Notes under the pieces: generated by a model
Told to the model about the DNA's origin: nothing
Database searches by the model: none
What the model saw: only the letters and a program-made list of their open reading frames with translations
In this document: positions 1 to 8,074 of the stretch, one piece after another
How the letters are laid out: every line of letters starts with the position of its first letter
How positions within the stretch are numbered: the stretch's first letter is position 1
Source: Richelia sinica FACHB-800
GTDB lineage: Bacteria > Cyanobacteriota > Cyanobacteriia > Cyanobacteriales > Nostocaceae
Assembly: GCF_014698825.1 (NCBI RefSeq)
Contig: NZ_JACJTT010000038.1
Location: 1-53,017, forward strand
Length of the DNA: 53,017 nucleotides
Direction: 5' to 3'
Program-made: the position numbers and the translations under genes

Positions 1-109
1 ATTTGTTTGTTCTTTTTATTTCATCTTATTCCTCTGTCTTATCCTTCCTTTTGTGGTTGCATTTGTTTGCTTTTTCTCAGGGTATCCCGTTAGGTGCAAG
101 ATATAAGTA
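1..109. mobile_element. probable end of an insertion sequence or other repeat at the left edge
   Basis: Read on the minus strand, the coding match of the FG-GAP gene stops at about position 109, just after a Tyr-Gln-Lys-Val-Leu stretch. In homologous cadherin-like tails this normally continues into an RT(I/V)TYNN motif. Beyond this point nothing resembles that tail. The sequence is low in information, with a 9-base direct repeat (atttgtttg at 1 and 61). The outer 105 or so bases are therefore probably the end of an inserted element. No transposase part is visible, so the family is unknown. Confidence 0.35.
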
Positions 110-3100
110 AAACTTTTTGGTAGTTCGCTACTGTATCAATACCACTAAGAGTCAGAGTACCTGTGGCAAAGTTGTAGCCTGGTGTAATTGCAGTGCCTGT
201 GGTATCAGCAAAGACAAATTCCTGGAAGCCATTGAGGGGATTAGCGATCGTGATTGTAGCTTTAGTGAGAGTTGATGAATTACGGTCTACAAGACTCAGG
301 TTACTACTCACAATCGAGATGGGACTGCCAGTAAAGTTGGTATTAAAATCAATACCTGCAACAGCACTACCACCAAGTCGAGATAGTTCTAGGCTACCGC
401 CAGCACCTATCCCCGCACTACCAAACACCACATAGCTTTGCCCCGATAAGCTACCGTTGGGTTTTGCCCCGTCTGCCCCTATAATCAGGTCGTCGAAGCC
501 ATCACCGTTCACATCCCCCGCATTGCTGACGGACGAACCAGATGAGTCCAATGCGGTAATACCGTTAATTTTGAACCCGTTGCTGCCGTTGAGGGCTGAG
601 AGGTTGAGGGTGGAAGTAAAGCCCCCACTTTTACCAAACACCACATAGCTTTGCCCGGAAGAGCTACCGTTGGGGTCTGCCCCACTTGCGCCGATAATCA
701 GGTCGTCGAAGCCATCACCGTTCACATCCCCCGCACTGCTAACGGAGCGACCAGAGAAGTTATACGCTGTAATGCCGTTAATTTTGAAGCCGTTGCTGCC
801 GTTGAGGTCTGATAAGTTGAGAGCAGAAGTAAAGCCCCCACTTTTACCAAACACCACATAGCTTTGCCCGGAAGAGCTACCGTTGGGGTCTGCCCCACTT
901 GCGCCGATAATCAGGTCGTCGAAGCCATCACCGTTCACATCCCCCGCACTGCTAACGGAGCGACCAGAGAAGTTATACGCTGTAATGCCGTTAATTTTGA
1001 AGCCGTTGCTGCCGTTGAGGTCTGATAAGTTGAGAGCAGAAGTAAAGCCCCCACTTTTACCAAACACCACATAGCTTTGCCCCGATAAGCTACCGTTGGG
1101 TTCTGCCCTATATGCGCCGATAATCAGGTCGTCGAAGCCATCACCGTTCACATCCCCCGCACTGCTAACGGAGACACCAGATGAGTCATCTGCTGTAATG
1201 CCGTTAATGACGAAGCCGTTGCTGCCGTTGAGGTCAAAGAGGTTGAAGGTGGAAGTAAAGCCTCCACTTTTACCAAACATCACATAGCTTTGTCCAGATC
1301 TGCTACCGTTGGGATCTGCCCCACTTGCGCCGATGATCAGGTCGTCGAAGCCATCGCCGTTCACATCCCCTGCACTGCTGACGGAGCGACCAGAGAAGTT
1401 AAATGCGGTAATACCATTAATTTTGAAGCCGTTGCTGCCGTTGAGGGCTGAGAGGTTGAGGGTAGAAGTAAAGCCCTCACTTTTACCAAACACCACATAG
1501 CTTTGCCCGGAGTAGCTACCGTTGGGGTCTGCCCCGAATGCACCGATAATCAGGTCGTCGAAGCCATCACCGTTCACATCCCCCGCACTGCTGACGGTGC
1601 GACCAGAGAAGTCATACGCGGTAATGCCATTAATTTTGAAGCCGTTGACAAGACGATTGCCACTATTGAGGTCAAGTTCTGGGGCAGCATTACCAAACAC
1701 CACATAGCTTTGCCCGGAGTAGCTACCGTTGGGGTCTGCCCCGAATGCACCGATAATCAGGTCGTCGAAGCCATCACCGTTCACATCCCCCGCACTGCTG
1801 ACGGTGCGACCAGAGAAGTCATACGCGGTAATGCCATTAATTTTGAAGCCGTTGACAAGACGATTGCCACTATTGAGGTCAAGTTCTGGGGCAGCATTAC
1901 CAAACACCACATAGCTTTGCCCGGAGTAGCTACCGTTGGGGTCTGCCCCGAATGCACCGATAATCAGGTCGTCGAAGCCATCACCGTTCACATCCCCCGC
2001 ACTGCTGACGGAAAAACCTGAGCGGTCACCTGCTGTAATGCCGTTAATGACAAAGCCGTTGCTGCCGTTGAGGTCTGATAGGTTGAGGGCGGAGTTGAAA
2101 CTCCCACTTTTACCAAACACCACATAGCTTTGCCCTGAAGCGTTACCGTTGGGGTCTGCCCTGTATGCCCCGATAATCAGGTCGTCAAAGCCATCACCGT
2201 TCACATCCCCCGCACTGCTGACGGTGCGACCAGAGTAGTCACCTGCTGTAATACCAGTAATTTTGAAGCCGTTGCTGCCGTTGAGGTCTGATAGGTTGAG
2301 GGCGGAAGTAAAGCCCCCACTTTTACCAAACACCACATAGCTTTGCCCTGAAGCGTTACCGTTGGGGTCTGCCGAGACTGCGCCGATAATCAGGTCGTCG
2401 AAGCCATCACCGTTCACATCCCCTGCACTGCTGACGGATATACCAGAGTAGTCATACGCGGTAATACCATTAATTTTGAAGCCGTTGCTGCCGTTGAGGC
2501 CTGATAGGTTGAGGGCGGAAGTAAAGCCCCCACTTTTCCCAAACACCACATAGCTTTGCCCGGAGGAGTTACCGTTGGGGTCTGCCCCGTATGCCCCGAT
2601 AATCAGGTCGTCGAAGCCATCACCGTTGACATCCCCTGCACTGCTGACGGATATACCAGAGCGGTCACCTGCTGTAATGCCGTTAATGACAAAGCCGTTG
2701 CTGCCGTTGAGGCCTGATAGGTTGAGAGCAGAAGTAAAGCCTCCACTTTTACCAAACACCACATAGCTTTGCCCGGAGATGCTACCGTTGGGGTTTGCCC
2801 GGTATGCCCCGATAATCAGGTCGTCGAAGCCATCACCGTTGACATCCCCTGCATTGCTGACGGAAAAACCAGAGTAGTCCCTTGTTGTAATGCCGTTAAT
2901 GACAAAGCCGTTGCTGCCGTTGAGGTCTGAGAGGTTGAGAGTGAAAGTAAAGCCCCCACTTTTACCAAACACCACATAGCTTTGCCCGGAGAAGTAACCA
3001 TTGGGGTTTGCCCGGAATGCACCGATAATCAGCTCATCGAAGCCATCACCGTTCATATCCCCCGCACTGCTGACGGAGAAACCAGAGTAGTCATTTGCCG

Positions 3101-3167
3101 TAATACCATTAATTTTGAAGCCGTTGCTGCCGTTGAGGTCTGATAGATTTAAAACTGAATTAGCCAT
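90..3167 (-). CDS. FG-GAP / integrin-alpha-like repeat protein, 3' end truncated
   Basis: The 1025-residue product consists almost entirely of 13 tandem repeats of 69-72 residues. Each has a calcium-loop signature GDVNGDGFDDLIIGA and ends in SGQSYVVFG, as in FG-GAP beta-propeller blades. Repeats 6-8 include a variant spacer (NAAPELDLNSGNRLVNGF). Repeats 7/8 and 11/12 are nearly identical pairs, indicating recent duplication. After the repeats comes part of a cadherin-like domain (about residues 925-1018), which breaks off at YQKVL followed by five unrelated residues and a stop. There is no N-terminal signal peptide; the first repeat starts at residue 5. Such proteins are usually large, secreted by type I export through C-terminal signals, and act at the cell surface; here that C-terminus is lost. 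It lies 90 bases downstream of the TIGR03032 gene on the same strand. The function is probably adhesion or carbohydrate/protein binding (inference). Confidence 0.85.
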   Translation of the reverse strand: MANSVLNLSDLNGSNGFKINGITANDYSGFSVSSAGDMNGDGFDELIIGAFRANPNGYFSGQSYVVFGKSGGFTFTLNLSDLNGSNGFVINGITTRDYSGFSVSNAGDVNGDGFDDLIIGAYRANPNGSISGQSYVVFGKSGGFTSALNLSGLNGSNGFVINGITAGDRSGISVSSAGDVNGDGFDDLIIGAYGADPNGNSSGQSYVVFGKSGGFTSALNLSGLNGSNGFKINGITAYDYSGISVSSAGDVNGDGFDDLIIGAVSADPNGNASGQSYVVFGKSGGFTSALNLSDLNGSNGFKITGITAGDYSGRTVSSAGDVNGDGFDDLIIGAYRADPNGNASGQSYVVFGKSGSFNSALNLSDLNGSNGFVINGITAGDRSGFSVSSAGDVNGDGFDDLIIGAFGADPNGSYSGQSYVVFGNAAPELDLNSGNRLVNGFKINGITAYDFSGRTVSSAGDVNGDGFDDLIIGAFGADPNGSYSGQSYVVFGNAAPELDLNSGNRLVNGFKINGITAYDFSGRTVSSAGDVNGDGFDDLIIGAFGADPNGSYSGQSYVVFGKSEGFTSTLNLSALNGSNGFKINGITAFNFSGRSVSSAGDVNGDGFDDLIIGASGADPNGSRSGQSYVMFGKSGGFTSTFNLFDLNGSNGFVINGITADDSSGVSVSSAGDVNGDGFDDLIIGAYRAEPNGSLSGQSYVVFGKSGGFTSALNLSDLNGSNGFKINGITAYNFSGRSVSSAGDVNGDGFDDLIIGASGADPNGSSSGQSYVVFGKSGGFTSALNLSDLNGSNGFKINGITAYNFSGRSVSSAGDVNGDGFDDLIIGASGADPNGSSSGQSYVVFGKSGGFTSTLNLSALNGSNGFKINGITALDSSGSSVSNAGDVNGDGFDDLIIGADGAKPNGSLSGQSYVVFGSAGIGAGGSLELSRLGGSAVAGIDFNTNFTGSPISIVSSNLSLVDRNSSTLTKATITIANPLNGFQEFVFADTTGTAITPGYNFATGTLTLSGIDTVANYQKVLLISCT
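628..1066. repeat. near-identical 213-bp tandem pair inside the FG-GAP gene
   Basis: Two consecutive 213-base units, starting at about 628 and 841, read the same base for base over essentially their whole length. They encode FG-GAP repeats 11 and 12. Neighbouring repeats differ at several positions, so this pair is a recent duplication or gene-conversion product. Confidence 0.8.
1498..1925. repeat. 207-bp tandem pair inside the FG-GAP gene
   Basis: A 207-base unit, shorter than the usual 213, is repeated at about 1501 and 1708 and begins again at 1915. It carries a different linker between blades (AAPELDLNSGNRLV) that occurs nowhere else in the gene. The copies appear identical, pointing to slippage or unequal crossing-over. 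Confidence 0.75.
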
Positions 3168-3257
3168 AATTTTTGTGACTGATTTTAGTTTTGGAAATAA
3201 ATCAAGATTGGAATTGAGTTTCTCTATCTAAAAATTGGCTTGTGGTTTTATCTCATC

Positions 3258-4337
3258 TCAAATCTCAGATGCACCTATGGTGATGACGCGCCGAATTTCA
3301 TCAGTACGAAAACCTATTGCCATTGGTCGCCTGATTCCCGGTAAAACTGCCACGTCATAAAGTTCTTCGACTACCCCTTCTAAACGCAGTGAGTGAACTA
3401 CATCCCCGCTTCTCAGGTCAATAACCAGTAATCCGCAGCGTGGTTCGGCATTTTTCGCTTGTAATTGTTCATCTAGGGGCAATCCGCTAAAGGTTTTATT
3501 GTGCCTGGGTCGAGATATGCCTACTACTGTAAAGTCTCCGTGAAAGGCTAAACCACGCTGATAACCTGGGCAAAAGGTCACAGGTTCAAACACTCCCCGT
3601 TCCAAATCTGCGTAACCAAATTCTCCTCTACCGGAGTTTAGTAACCACAGTTTGTCTCTATACCAACGAGGTGAGTGGGGCATGGAAAGTCCGGTTAGTA
3701 TGACTTCGTTATTTTCCACATCAATGACGCATCCACCGTCTACCCGTTTATCTCTCCATCCTTCTGCCACATCACTTTGGCTGATCACAGTCACATATTT
3801 AGATTTTCCATCTTGCAATGCCAACCCATTGAGATGGCATCTGTCTTCAGCTGCTAACTTGGAGATAAAAGGCGGCTGCCACAGGGGAATGAAACTATGG
3901 GTTTCGCTGACGGTTGCCAGACAGCTAAACAGGGTATTGACAAATACTAATTTTTGTGTATTATTTAACTCTCGCTGGAGAACAAGATCGTGGATGTCTA
4001 AATCTCCAGTGATGTAGCCTACTTGGGGTACATAAAGCGCGTCATAACCTTGATGAATTTGCCCTGGTTCTAAGGCATTTTCAAATCGCCATAGTTGATA
4101 TAGCGAACTCATGTAAAGGCTTGAACCTGTTGTATACAAGCCCATACATCGATCTAATGTCCGCTCGAATACTGACAGATGTCCATCCGGCTGTAAGCCA
4201 ATAAAAAACACCTTCCCAGCTTGATAAGTCGTGCAGGTGAGGCTAAGGTTCTGTTCGTAGAGCCAAGATGTAAACTGGCGGGAGGCATTGATTTCTAACG
4301 AAGGTGTAGATGTTGATGTGGCGATAGTTGTATTCAC
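3258..4337 (-). CDS. TIGR03032 family (DUF4915) protein
   Basis: The 359-residue protein matches the TIGR03032 family along its length. Recognisable stretches include FERTLDRCMGLY, YQLWRFEN, GDLDIHDLV, HLNGLAL, the block around SMPHSPRWYRDKLWLLNSGRGE, and CPGYQRGLAF. Family members are predicted beta-propeller-like soluble proteins of unknown function. In cyanobacteria and proteobacteria they often lie beside large repeat proteins or TPR/glycosyltransferase genes (general knowledge). It has no signal peptide. The FG-GAP gene follows 90 bases downstream on the same strand, so the two may be co-transcribed. No enzymatic motif could be assigned. Confidence 0.8.
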   Translation of the reverse strand: MNTTIATSTSTPSLEINASRQFTSWLYEQNLSLTCTTYQAGKVFFIGLQPDGHLSVFERTLDRCMGLYTTGSSLYMSSLYQLWRFENALEPGQIHQGYDALYVPQVGYITGDLDIHDLVLQRELNNTQKLVFVNTLFSCLATVSETHSFIPLWQPPFISKLAAEDRCHLNGLALQDGKSKYVTVISQSDVAEGWRDKRVDGGCVIDVENNEVILTGLSMPHSPRWYRDKLWLLNSGRGEFGYADLERGVFEPVTFCPGYQRGLAFHGDFTVVGISRPRHNKTFSGLPLDEQLQAKNAEPRCGLLVIDLRSGDVVHSLRLEGVVEELYDVAVLPGIRRPMAIGFRTDEIRRVITIGASEI

Positions 4338-4741
4338 TGGTTTTTAGTTTTAAGAAATAAGAAAAAGGATGATGTCAATAAGTAGTGTAACTTAAGGGAT
4401 AATGCGGACGGAATTAAAGGATAAGGTGGTTCTTGGGAACTTTGGGTGTCTTGGTTGGGGAAAGGCAAAAAGCAGGCGGCTGAAGGCAAAAGTAATAATT
4501 TCAACCCTTAAGTTTATTGAAAGTAGTAACTAATATACTTTGCATTTCTTAAACTTCGTGTACCTCACTTAAATGTGAATTTATATAACTTGACAAGTGT
4601 TAAATCTATCTTATTGCACAGATAGATAATGTATCCTGTGGTGGAAGTTGAAAACAGAAAAAATTAGCTAGTTTAAGGATGTGGTAATTACAAAAACCAC
4701 CTATATAAACCAGATTAATTTTTTAAATTGAGGTTCTTGAT
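4338..4741. other. intergenic region, divergent promoters
   Basis: This 404-base region separates the minus-strand TIGR03032 gene from the plus-strand csbD-like gene and must hold promoters for both. A TTGACA hexamer is at 4590-4595, and a short inverted repeat (ctatc/gatag) spans 4606-4625. No well-placed -10 box was convincing. No coding sequence is seen. Confidence 0.4.
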
Positions 4742-4924
4742 ATGAGTTTAGAAGAAAGAGCAAAAGCTACAGCTAAAAATATTGAAGGTAAGGCTCAAGA
4801 AGCGGTGGGAAACGTCACAGGAGATCCAGAAGATAAAGGTGAAGGTAAAGCCAAACAATCAGAAAGTGAGCTACGTCATGCCGTAGAAGATGTGAAAGAT
4901 AAAGCTAAAGATGCACTGAAGTAA
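4742..4924 (+). CDS. CsbD family small stress protein
   Basis: A 60-residue, highly charged, hydrophilic protein begins MSLEERAKATAKNIEGK and contains the family pattern KAQEAVGNVTGDPEDKGEGKAKQ. This is typical of CsbD-like proteins, which are predicted helical, largely disordered, and induced by general stress in many bacteria. The biochemical role is unknown. A GAGG ribosome-binding site lies 8 bases before the ATG. It is the first gene of a plus-strand run with a lipoprotein and an unknown protein, both separated by short gaps. A stress-response unit is a reasonable inference. Confidence 0.9.
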   Translation: MSLEERAKATAKNIEGKAQEAVGNVTGDPEDKGEGKAKQSESELRHAVEDVKDKAKDALK

Positions 4925-5013
4925 ATTTTTACTTGATTGATAGCTGGGAATTAAAAAATCATCACACCATTCCTAAATTAGTCTGCATATCAATAATTGA
5001 TGAGGAGGTAAAA

Positions 5014-5454
5014 ATGATTCTGCTTCAGCAGAGTCGCAAAATCCTGACAACTATTGTCTTGATTTTAGTCTTGACAATAACTACTGCTTGCGGCGGCGGT
5101 AATGTTTCACAAGTTGACAGGACAACTAACCCTTCAGTAGTTGGTAGAGATGTCACTTATTCAGAATTAGAGCGGGGCAATAGCCCCAGTGGTCAAAGTT
5201 TTGGTAATTGGGTCGTTCAAACATCCCAAGGCTTAATTCAAGACGCTTATGTTCGAGATAATAATAAGCTGGGTGTGGTGATTTCTCCACAAGTTCGTCC
5301 GAATGAAGTAAAACCATTAGCCAAATCTTTAGTCCAAGGATTCAAAAAGAATTTCCCTAATCAAGATGTGCAAGTTTTAATGTATGGCCCAGACAAAAAA
5401 TTAATTTTGACTGCTAATTATGATAATCAAAGCAATCAAATTAAATATAGCTAA
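5014..5454 (+). CDS. putative lipoprotein
   Basis: The frame is open from 4933, but the ATG at 5014 is the better start. It is preceded by a strong GAGGAGG site, and the product then begins with a proper lipoprotein signal: MILLQQSRK, a hydrophobic core, and a TTAC lipobox followed by GGG. The mature part (about 120 residues) is soluble, with no recognised domain; the segment VRPNEVKPLAKSLVQGF and the pattern QDVQVLMYGPDKKLILTANYD suggest a small alpha/beta fold. Lipidation would place it at the outer face of the plasma membrane or in the outer membrane. It lies 90 bases after the csbD-like gene and is probably co-transcribed. Its function is unknown. Confidence 0.75.
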   Translation: MILLQQSRKILTTIVLILVLTITTACGGGNVSQVDRTTNPSVVGRDVTYSELERGNSPSGQSFGNWVVQTSQGLIQDAYVRDNNKLGVVISPQVRPNEVKPLAKSLVQGFKKNFPNQDVQVLMYGPDKKLILTANYDNQSNQIKYS

Positions 5455-5553
5455 GACGAGGATAAAAATTCCAACCTAAACAGTGGAAATCAAATTTTGT
5501 CCATGGAATCATCAAAATCTGGTGAGAGATATTACATATAGGAGCATAGTCCT

Positions 5554-6075
5554 GTGACCAGCAGTGAACAATATAGACGCGAAATCATGAAAGATTTGGC
5601 TCAAGGTGATGTGGAATCTTTGGCTGACACTCCACAAACTACAGGCCAAGAATATCAAACATTTGATGATTTTGCTCAAAGAACAACCACAGACCAAAGG
5701 CGACAATTATTTAATGAGTCCCTGCATCCAGAACGCATTCCACCGAGTCAAATGGAGCCAGAATTACAAAAGGCCATTTCTCAAATTAAACCAAATGAAC
5801 GAGATGATGTAGCACGGGCCTTTTTCAAGCAGTTGAAGGAGCGGGGACTGGACGACAGACGTTTAGAACAGCAACTAAATCTTTCTACTCATCACCCTAA
5901 CCGTATGAGTGCTGATGATGTCAGCAAACTAGCATCCTTCGCTTATCACAGCCATCCTGATATTTTCCGTGAAGTGTTGGCAGAACAACCAGGTATCATC
6001 AAATTTCTCAGTAATCCTATTGTAGCAGGAATTATCGGCATTGCAGCAGCTAAATGGTTAGGCAGTCGGAAGTAA
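5554..6075 (+). CDS. conserved hypothetical protein with C-terminal hydrophobic helix
   Basis: The 173-residue product starts at a GTG preceded by AGGAG at 9 bases. It is hydrophilic and rich in Gln, Glu and Arg, with predicted helices. It ends in one short hydrophobic segment (about residues 148-168, FLSNPIVAGIIGIAAAKWLG) that could anchor it to a membrane. Sequence such as YRREIMKDLAQGDVESLADTP and HPDIFREVLAEQPGIIKFL reminds me of small stress-linked cyanobacterial proteins, but I do not recognise the family. It follows the lipoprotein gene by about 100 bases and is closed by a clear terminator. Its company with CsbD suggests a stress or envelope role (inference). Confidence 0.7.
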   Translation: MTSSEQYRREIMKDLAQGDVESLADTPQTTGQEYQTFDDFAQRTTTDQRRQLFNESLHPERIPPSQMEPELQKAISQIKPNERDDVARAFFKQLKERGLDDRRLEQQLNLSTHHPNRMSADDVSKLASFAYHSHPDIFREVLAEQPGIIKFLSNPIVAGIIGIAAAKWLGSRK

Positions 6076-6375
6076 GAATTAAAGCAAGTTTCTAGAGAAA
6101 AAACACCAAGATGGGAACGACCCATCTTTTTTATTGCTTCCTTGAAGTATTTATAAAATCTTTATCCAGGAAGGGAATCAAAAAGTTCTTACTTTCATCT
6201 GTAACCATGACACAGCATATCTAAAAAAATATTTTGCAGATAAATTACCATTTAAAGTTTTAGTAAAAAAACAAACCACTACTTGAAATGACTGTATTTA
6301 TGGATTTAATAATATAGCTAAGTAAATAATTAAACATATGAGCCTTTTACTAGTTTCGCAAAATACCTCAAGTTT
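6076..6375. other. intergenic region
   Basis: Apart from the terminator at 6108-6133, this 300-base A/T-rich region shows no coding potential. It presumably carries the promoter of the PEP-CTERM-type gene, but no clear -35/-10 pair can be fixed. Confidence 0.4.
6108..6133 (+). terminator. Rho-independent terminator
   Basis: A perfect 8-bp stem AAGATGGG / CCCATCTT with a 5-base loop (aacga) is followed at once by a run of T. It lies 33 bases after the stop of the preceding gene and ends the csbD-like operon. Confidence 0.85.
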
Positions 6376-6999
6376 ATGAAAAAGAGCTTTTTTTCACTAG
6401 CATCAGCAGCGGCTGTTGGTATTGCTACTACTCACTTTATCGCTCCTGCCCAAGCAGCAAAAATAGCAGGTTTTCAAACCCTGGGCAGTCAAATGACTGG
6501 TATGCAAGTTACAGCTCATTTTCAAAATGGTGGTTCACAAAACCTAACTTGGGCTTCTAGTGACACGCAATCAGGTGGTGTCAATGGTAATGGTTGGTCT
6601 TTAAATCAATCAGGTGATACCTTTAATTCCCCATGGATTTTGAATGCTAGCCAATCTCTTTCTTCTTTAATTATTAATGCCATTCCAGGAAATACAGTTT
6701 TTGACGATGGCTCTCACCCTAGTACAGAAGGTTCTGAAAGAGGCTGGTCTTTTGATGTTTTATTAGGAAATTTGCCGACTTCATTTCCATATTCCCATCC
6801 TATTGAAATTTCTGCTGGAGACTTATTTGGCAAACTAACATTAACTTGGGATAGGGGTTTTACTGGTGAGCTAAAATTTCTGGCTGATACTGATACTATA
6901 GTTCAAGCTGTTCCTGAAGCAACTTCAGTTGTGGGTCTACTAGCATTTGGAGTTTTTGGAGCAAGTTCTTTAATGAAGCGAAATAGCATCAGAATTTAA
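6376..6999 (+). CDS. PEP-CTERM-type exported protein
   Basis: The 207-residue protein has an N-terminal Sec signal (MKKSFFSLASAAAVGIATTHF, cleavage likely after AQA at about residue 28). It has a beta-rich secreted body with WSLNQSGDTF and GWSFDVLLG. The C-terminal tripartite sorting signal is VPEATS, then a hydrophobic helix VVGLLAFGVFGASSL, then basic MKRN. This is the PEP-CTERM layout, recognised in other bacteria by exosortase; here the third residue of the PEP motif is Ala. The mature domain has no known catalytic motif. The ATG lacks a strong ribosome-binding site. The gene stands alone, ended by a hairpin shared with rpe. Its function at the cell surface or sheath is unknown. Confidence 0.8.
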   Translation: MKKSFFSLASAAAVGIATTHFIAPAQAAKIAGFQTLGSQMTGMQVTAHFQNGGSQNLTWASSDTQSGGVNGNGWSLNQSGDTFNSPWILNASQSLSSLIINAIPGNTVFDDGSHPSTEGSERGWSFDVLLGNLPTSFPYSHPIEISAGDLFGKLTLTWDRGFTGELKFLADTDTIVQAVPEATSVVGLLAFGVFGASSLMKRNSIRI

Positions 7000-7117
7000 T
7001 AGTTAAATAGCATTTTCCACAAATCTATTTTTTTAACTTCTTTATTAGTGTGTCAAAAGCCAAGTCGCTCACTCTAGATAAACCACCATACCGAGAAATC
7101 AAAATTGTTGCCAAAAT

Positions 7118-7151
7118 AAATCCCCAAATTTTTCACAGAATTTGGGGATTT
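7118..7151. terminator. bidirectional hairpin terminator between convergent genes
   Basis: A perfect 13-bp stem (aaatccccaaatt / aatttggggattt) with an 8-base loop sits between the convergent PEP-CTERM-type gene and rpe. A and T runs flank it on both sides, so it can end transcription in both directions. Confidence 0.85.
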
Positions 7152-7177
7152 AGGTTTAACTTAATATCAGTATTGAA

Positions 7178-7885
7178 TTAAACAGTAGCTAATTCTGGGG
7201 TTGGGCGCTTGCTGTTACGAATATTGTGAATGGCCTGGGCATAATCAGGAGCATTGAATACAGCAGAACCTGCCACTACTGCATTTGCACCAGCTTCTAA
7301 AACTTGCCAGGTGTTATTGGCTTTGAGTCCCCCGTCTACTTCAATCCAGGGGTTTAAACCACGTTCGTTACAAATCTGGCGCAACTTGCGGATTTTTGGT
7401 AATACAGCAGGAATAAAGCTTTGACCACCAAAACCGGGGTTCACGCTCATAATCAAAACTAAATCACAAAGCTCTAGCACATACTCAATCAATTCTAAAG
7501 GTGTACCAGGGTTGAGTACCACTCCAGCCTGTTTACCCAGTTCTTTAATTTGACCAAGAGTGCGGTGGAGGTGGGGTGAAGCGTTATGTTCAGCGTGTAC
7601 AGAAATAATATCAGCACCCGCCTTCGCGAAACCTTCCACATACTTTTCTGGTTCCACAATCATTAAGTGGACATCCAGTGGTTTGGTGGTAACGGGACGA
7701 ATCGCCTCCACAACCAGAGGGCCTATCGTAATATTAGGTACAAATCGACCGTCCATTACATCAACGTGAATCCAATCTGCTCCAGCTTTATCCACAGCAC
7801 GAACTTCGTCACCCAGACGACTAAAATCGGCTGATAGGATAGAGGGGGCAATAACAATAGGTTTTTCAGATAGGTTTTGGGTCAT
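7178..7885 (-). CDS. rpe: ribulose-phosphate 3-epimerase
   Basis: The enzyme interconverts D-ribulose 5-phosphate and D-xylulose 5-phosphate in the Calvin cycle and the pentose phosphate pathway. The TIM-barrel family motifs are all present: [69 protein letters not shown] and GSAVF. The metal-binding His and Asp residues of the HxDxMDG and EVDGG motifs are intact. The frame is open up to 7930, but ATG at 7885 gives [15 protein letters not shown], matching the usual cyanobacterial N-terminus, and a 235-residue protein of normal length. It is transcribed alone, away from the S8 peptidase-like gene. Confidence 0.97.
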   Translation of the reverse strand: MTQNLSEKPIVIAPSILSADFSRLGDEVRAVDKAGADWIHVDVMDGRFVPNITIGPLVVEAIRPVTTKPLDVHLMIVEPEKYVEGFAKAGADIISVHAEHNASPHLHRTLGQIKELGKQAGVVLNPGTPLELIEYVLELCDLVLIMSVNPGFGGQSFIPAVLPKIRKLRQICNERGLNPWIEVDGGLKANNTWQVLEAGANAVVAGSAVFNAPDYAQAIHNIRNSKRPTPELATV

Positions 7886-8074
7886 GGCTAGTGGGTTTTT
7901 AAGCGTCCTCGTCTGTAAGCATTGTAACAAAACATGGAGTTTTTGCTCATAATTTTTCTAATGGCCTATGACGCAGAGGAATTGTGAACACAGAGATGTG
8001 GATGCTTGATTTATCTGTCCGGTGAATTTTTCTGCCTTTCTTAACACCCTTACCCCTCTACTCCCTTCTCAGTT

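Noticed and set aside
193-3022. Many 60-70-codon plus-strand frames and a 172-codon frame (1503-2021) over the FG-GAP gene
   Set aside because: They repeat with the 207/213-bp units and mirror the real minus-strand repeats; shadows of the coding repeats.
400-3150. Regular 213-base spacing reminiscent of a repeat array such as CRISPR
   Set aside because: Units are far too long, fully coding and without unique spacers.
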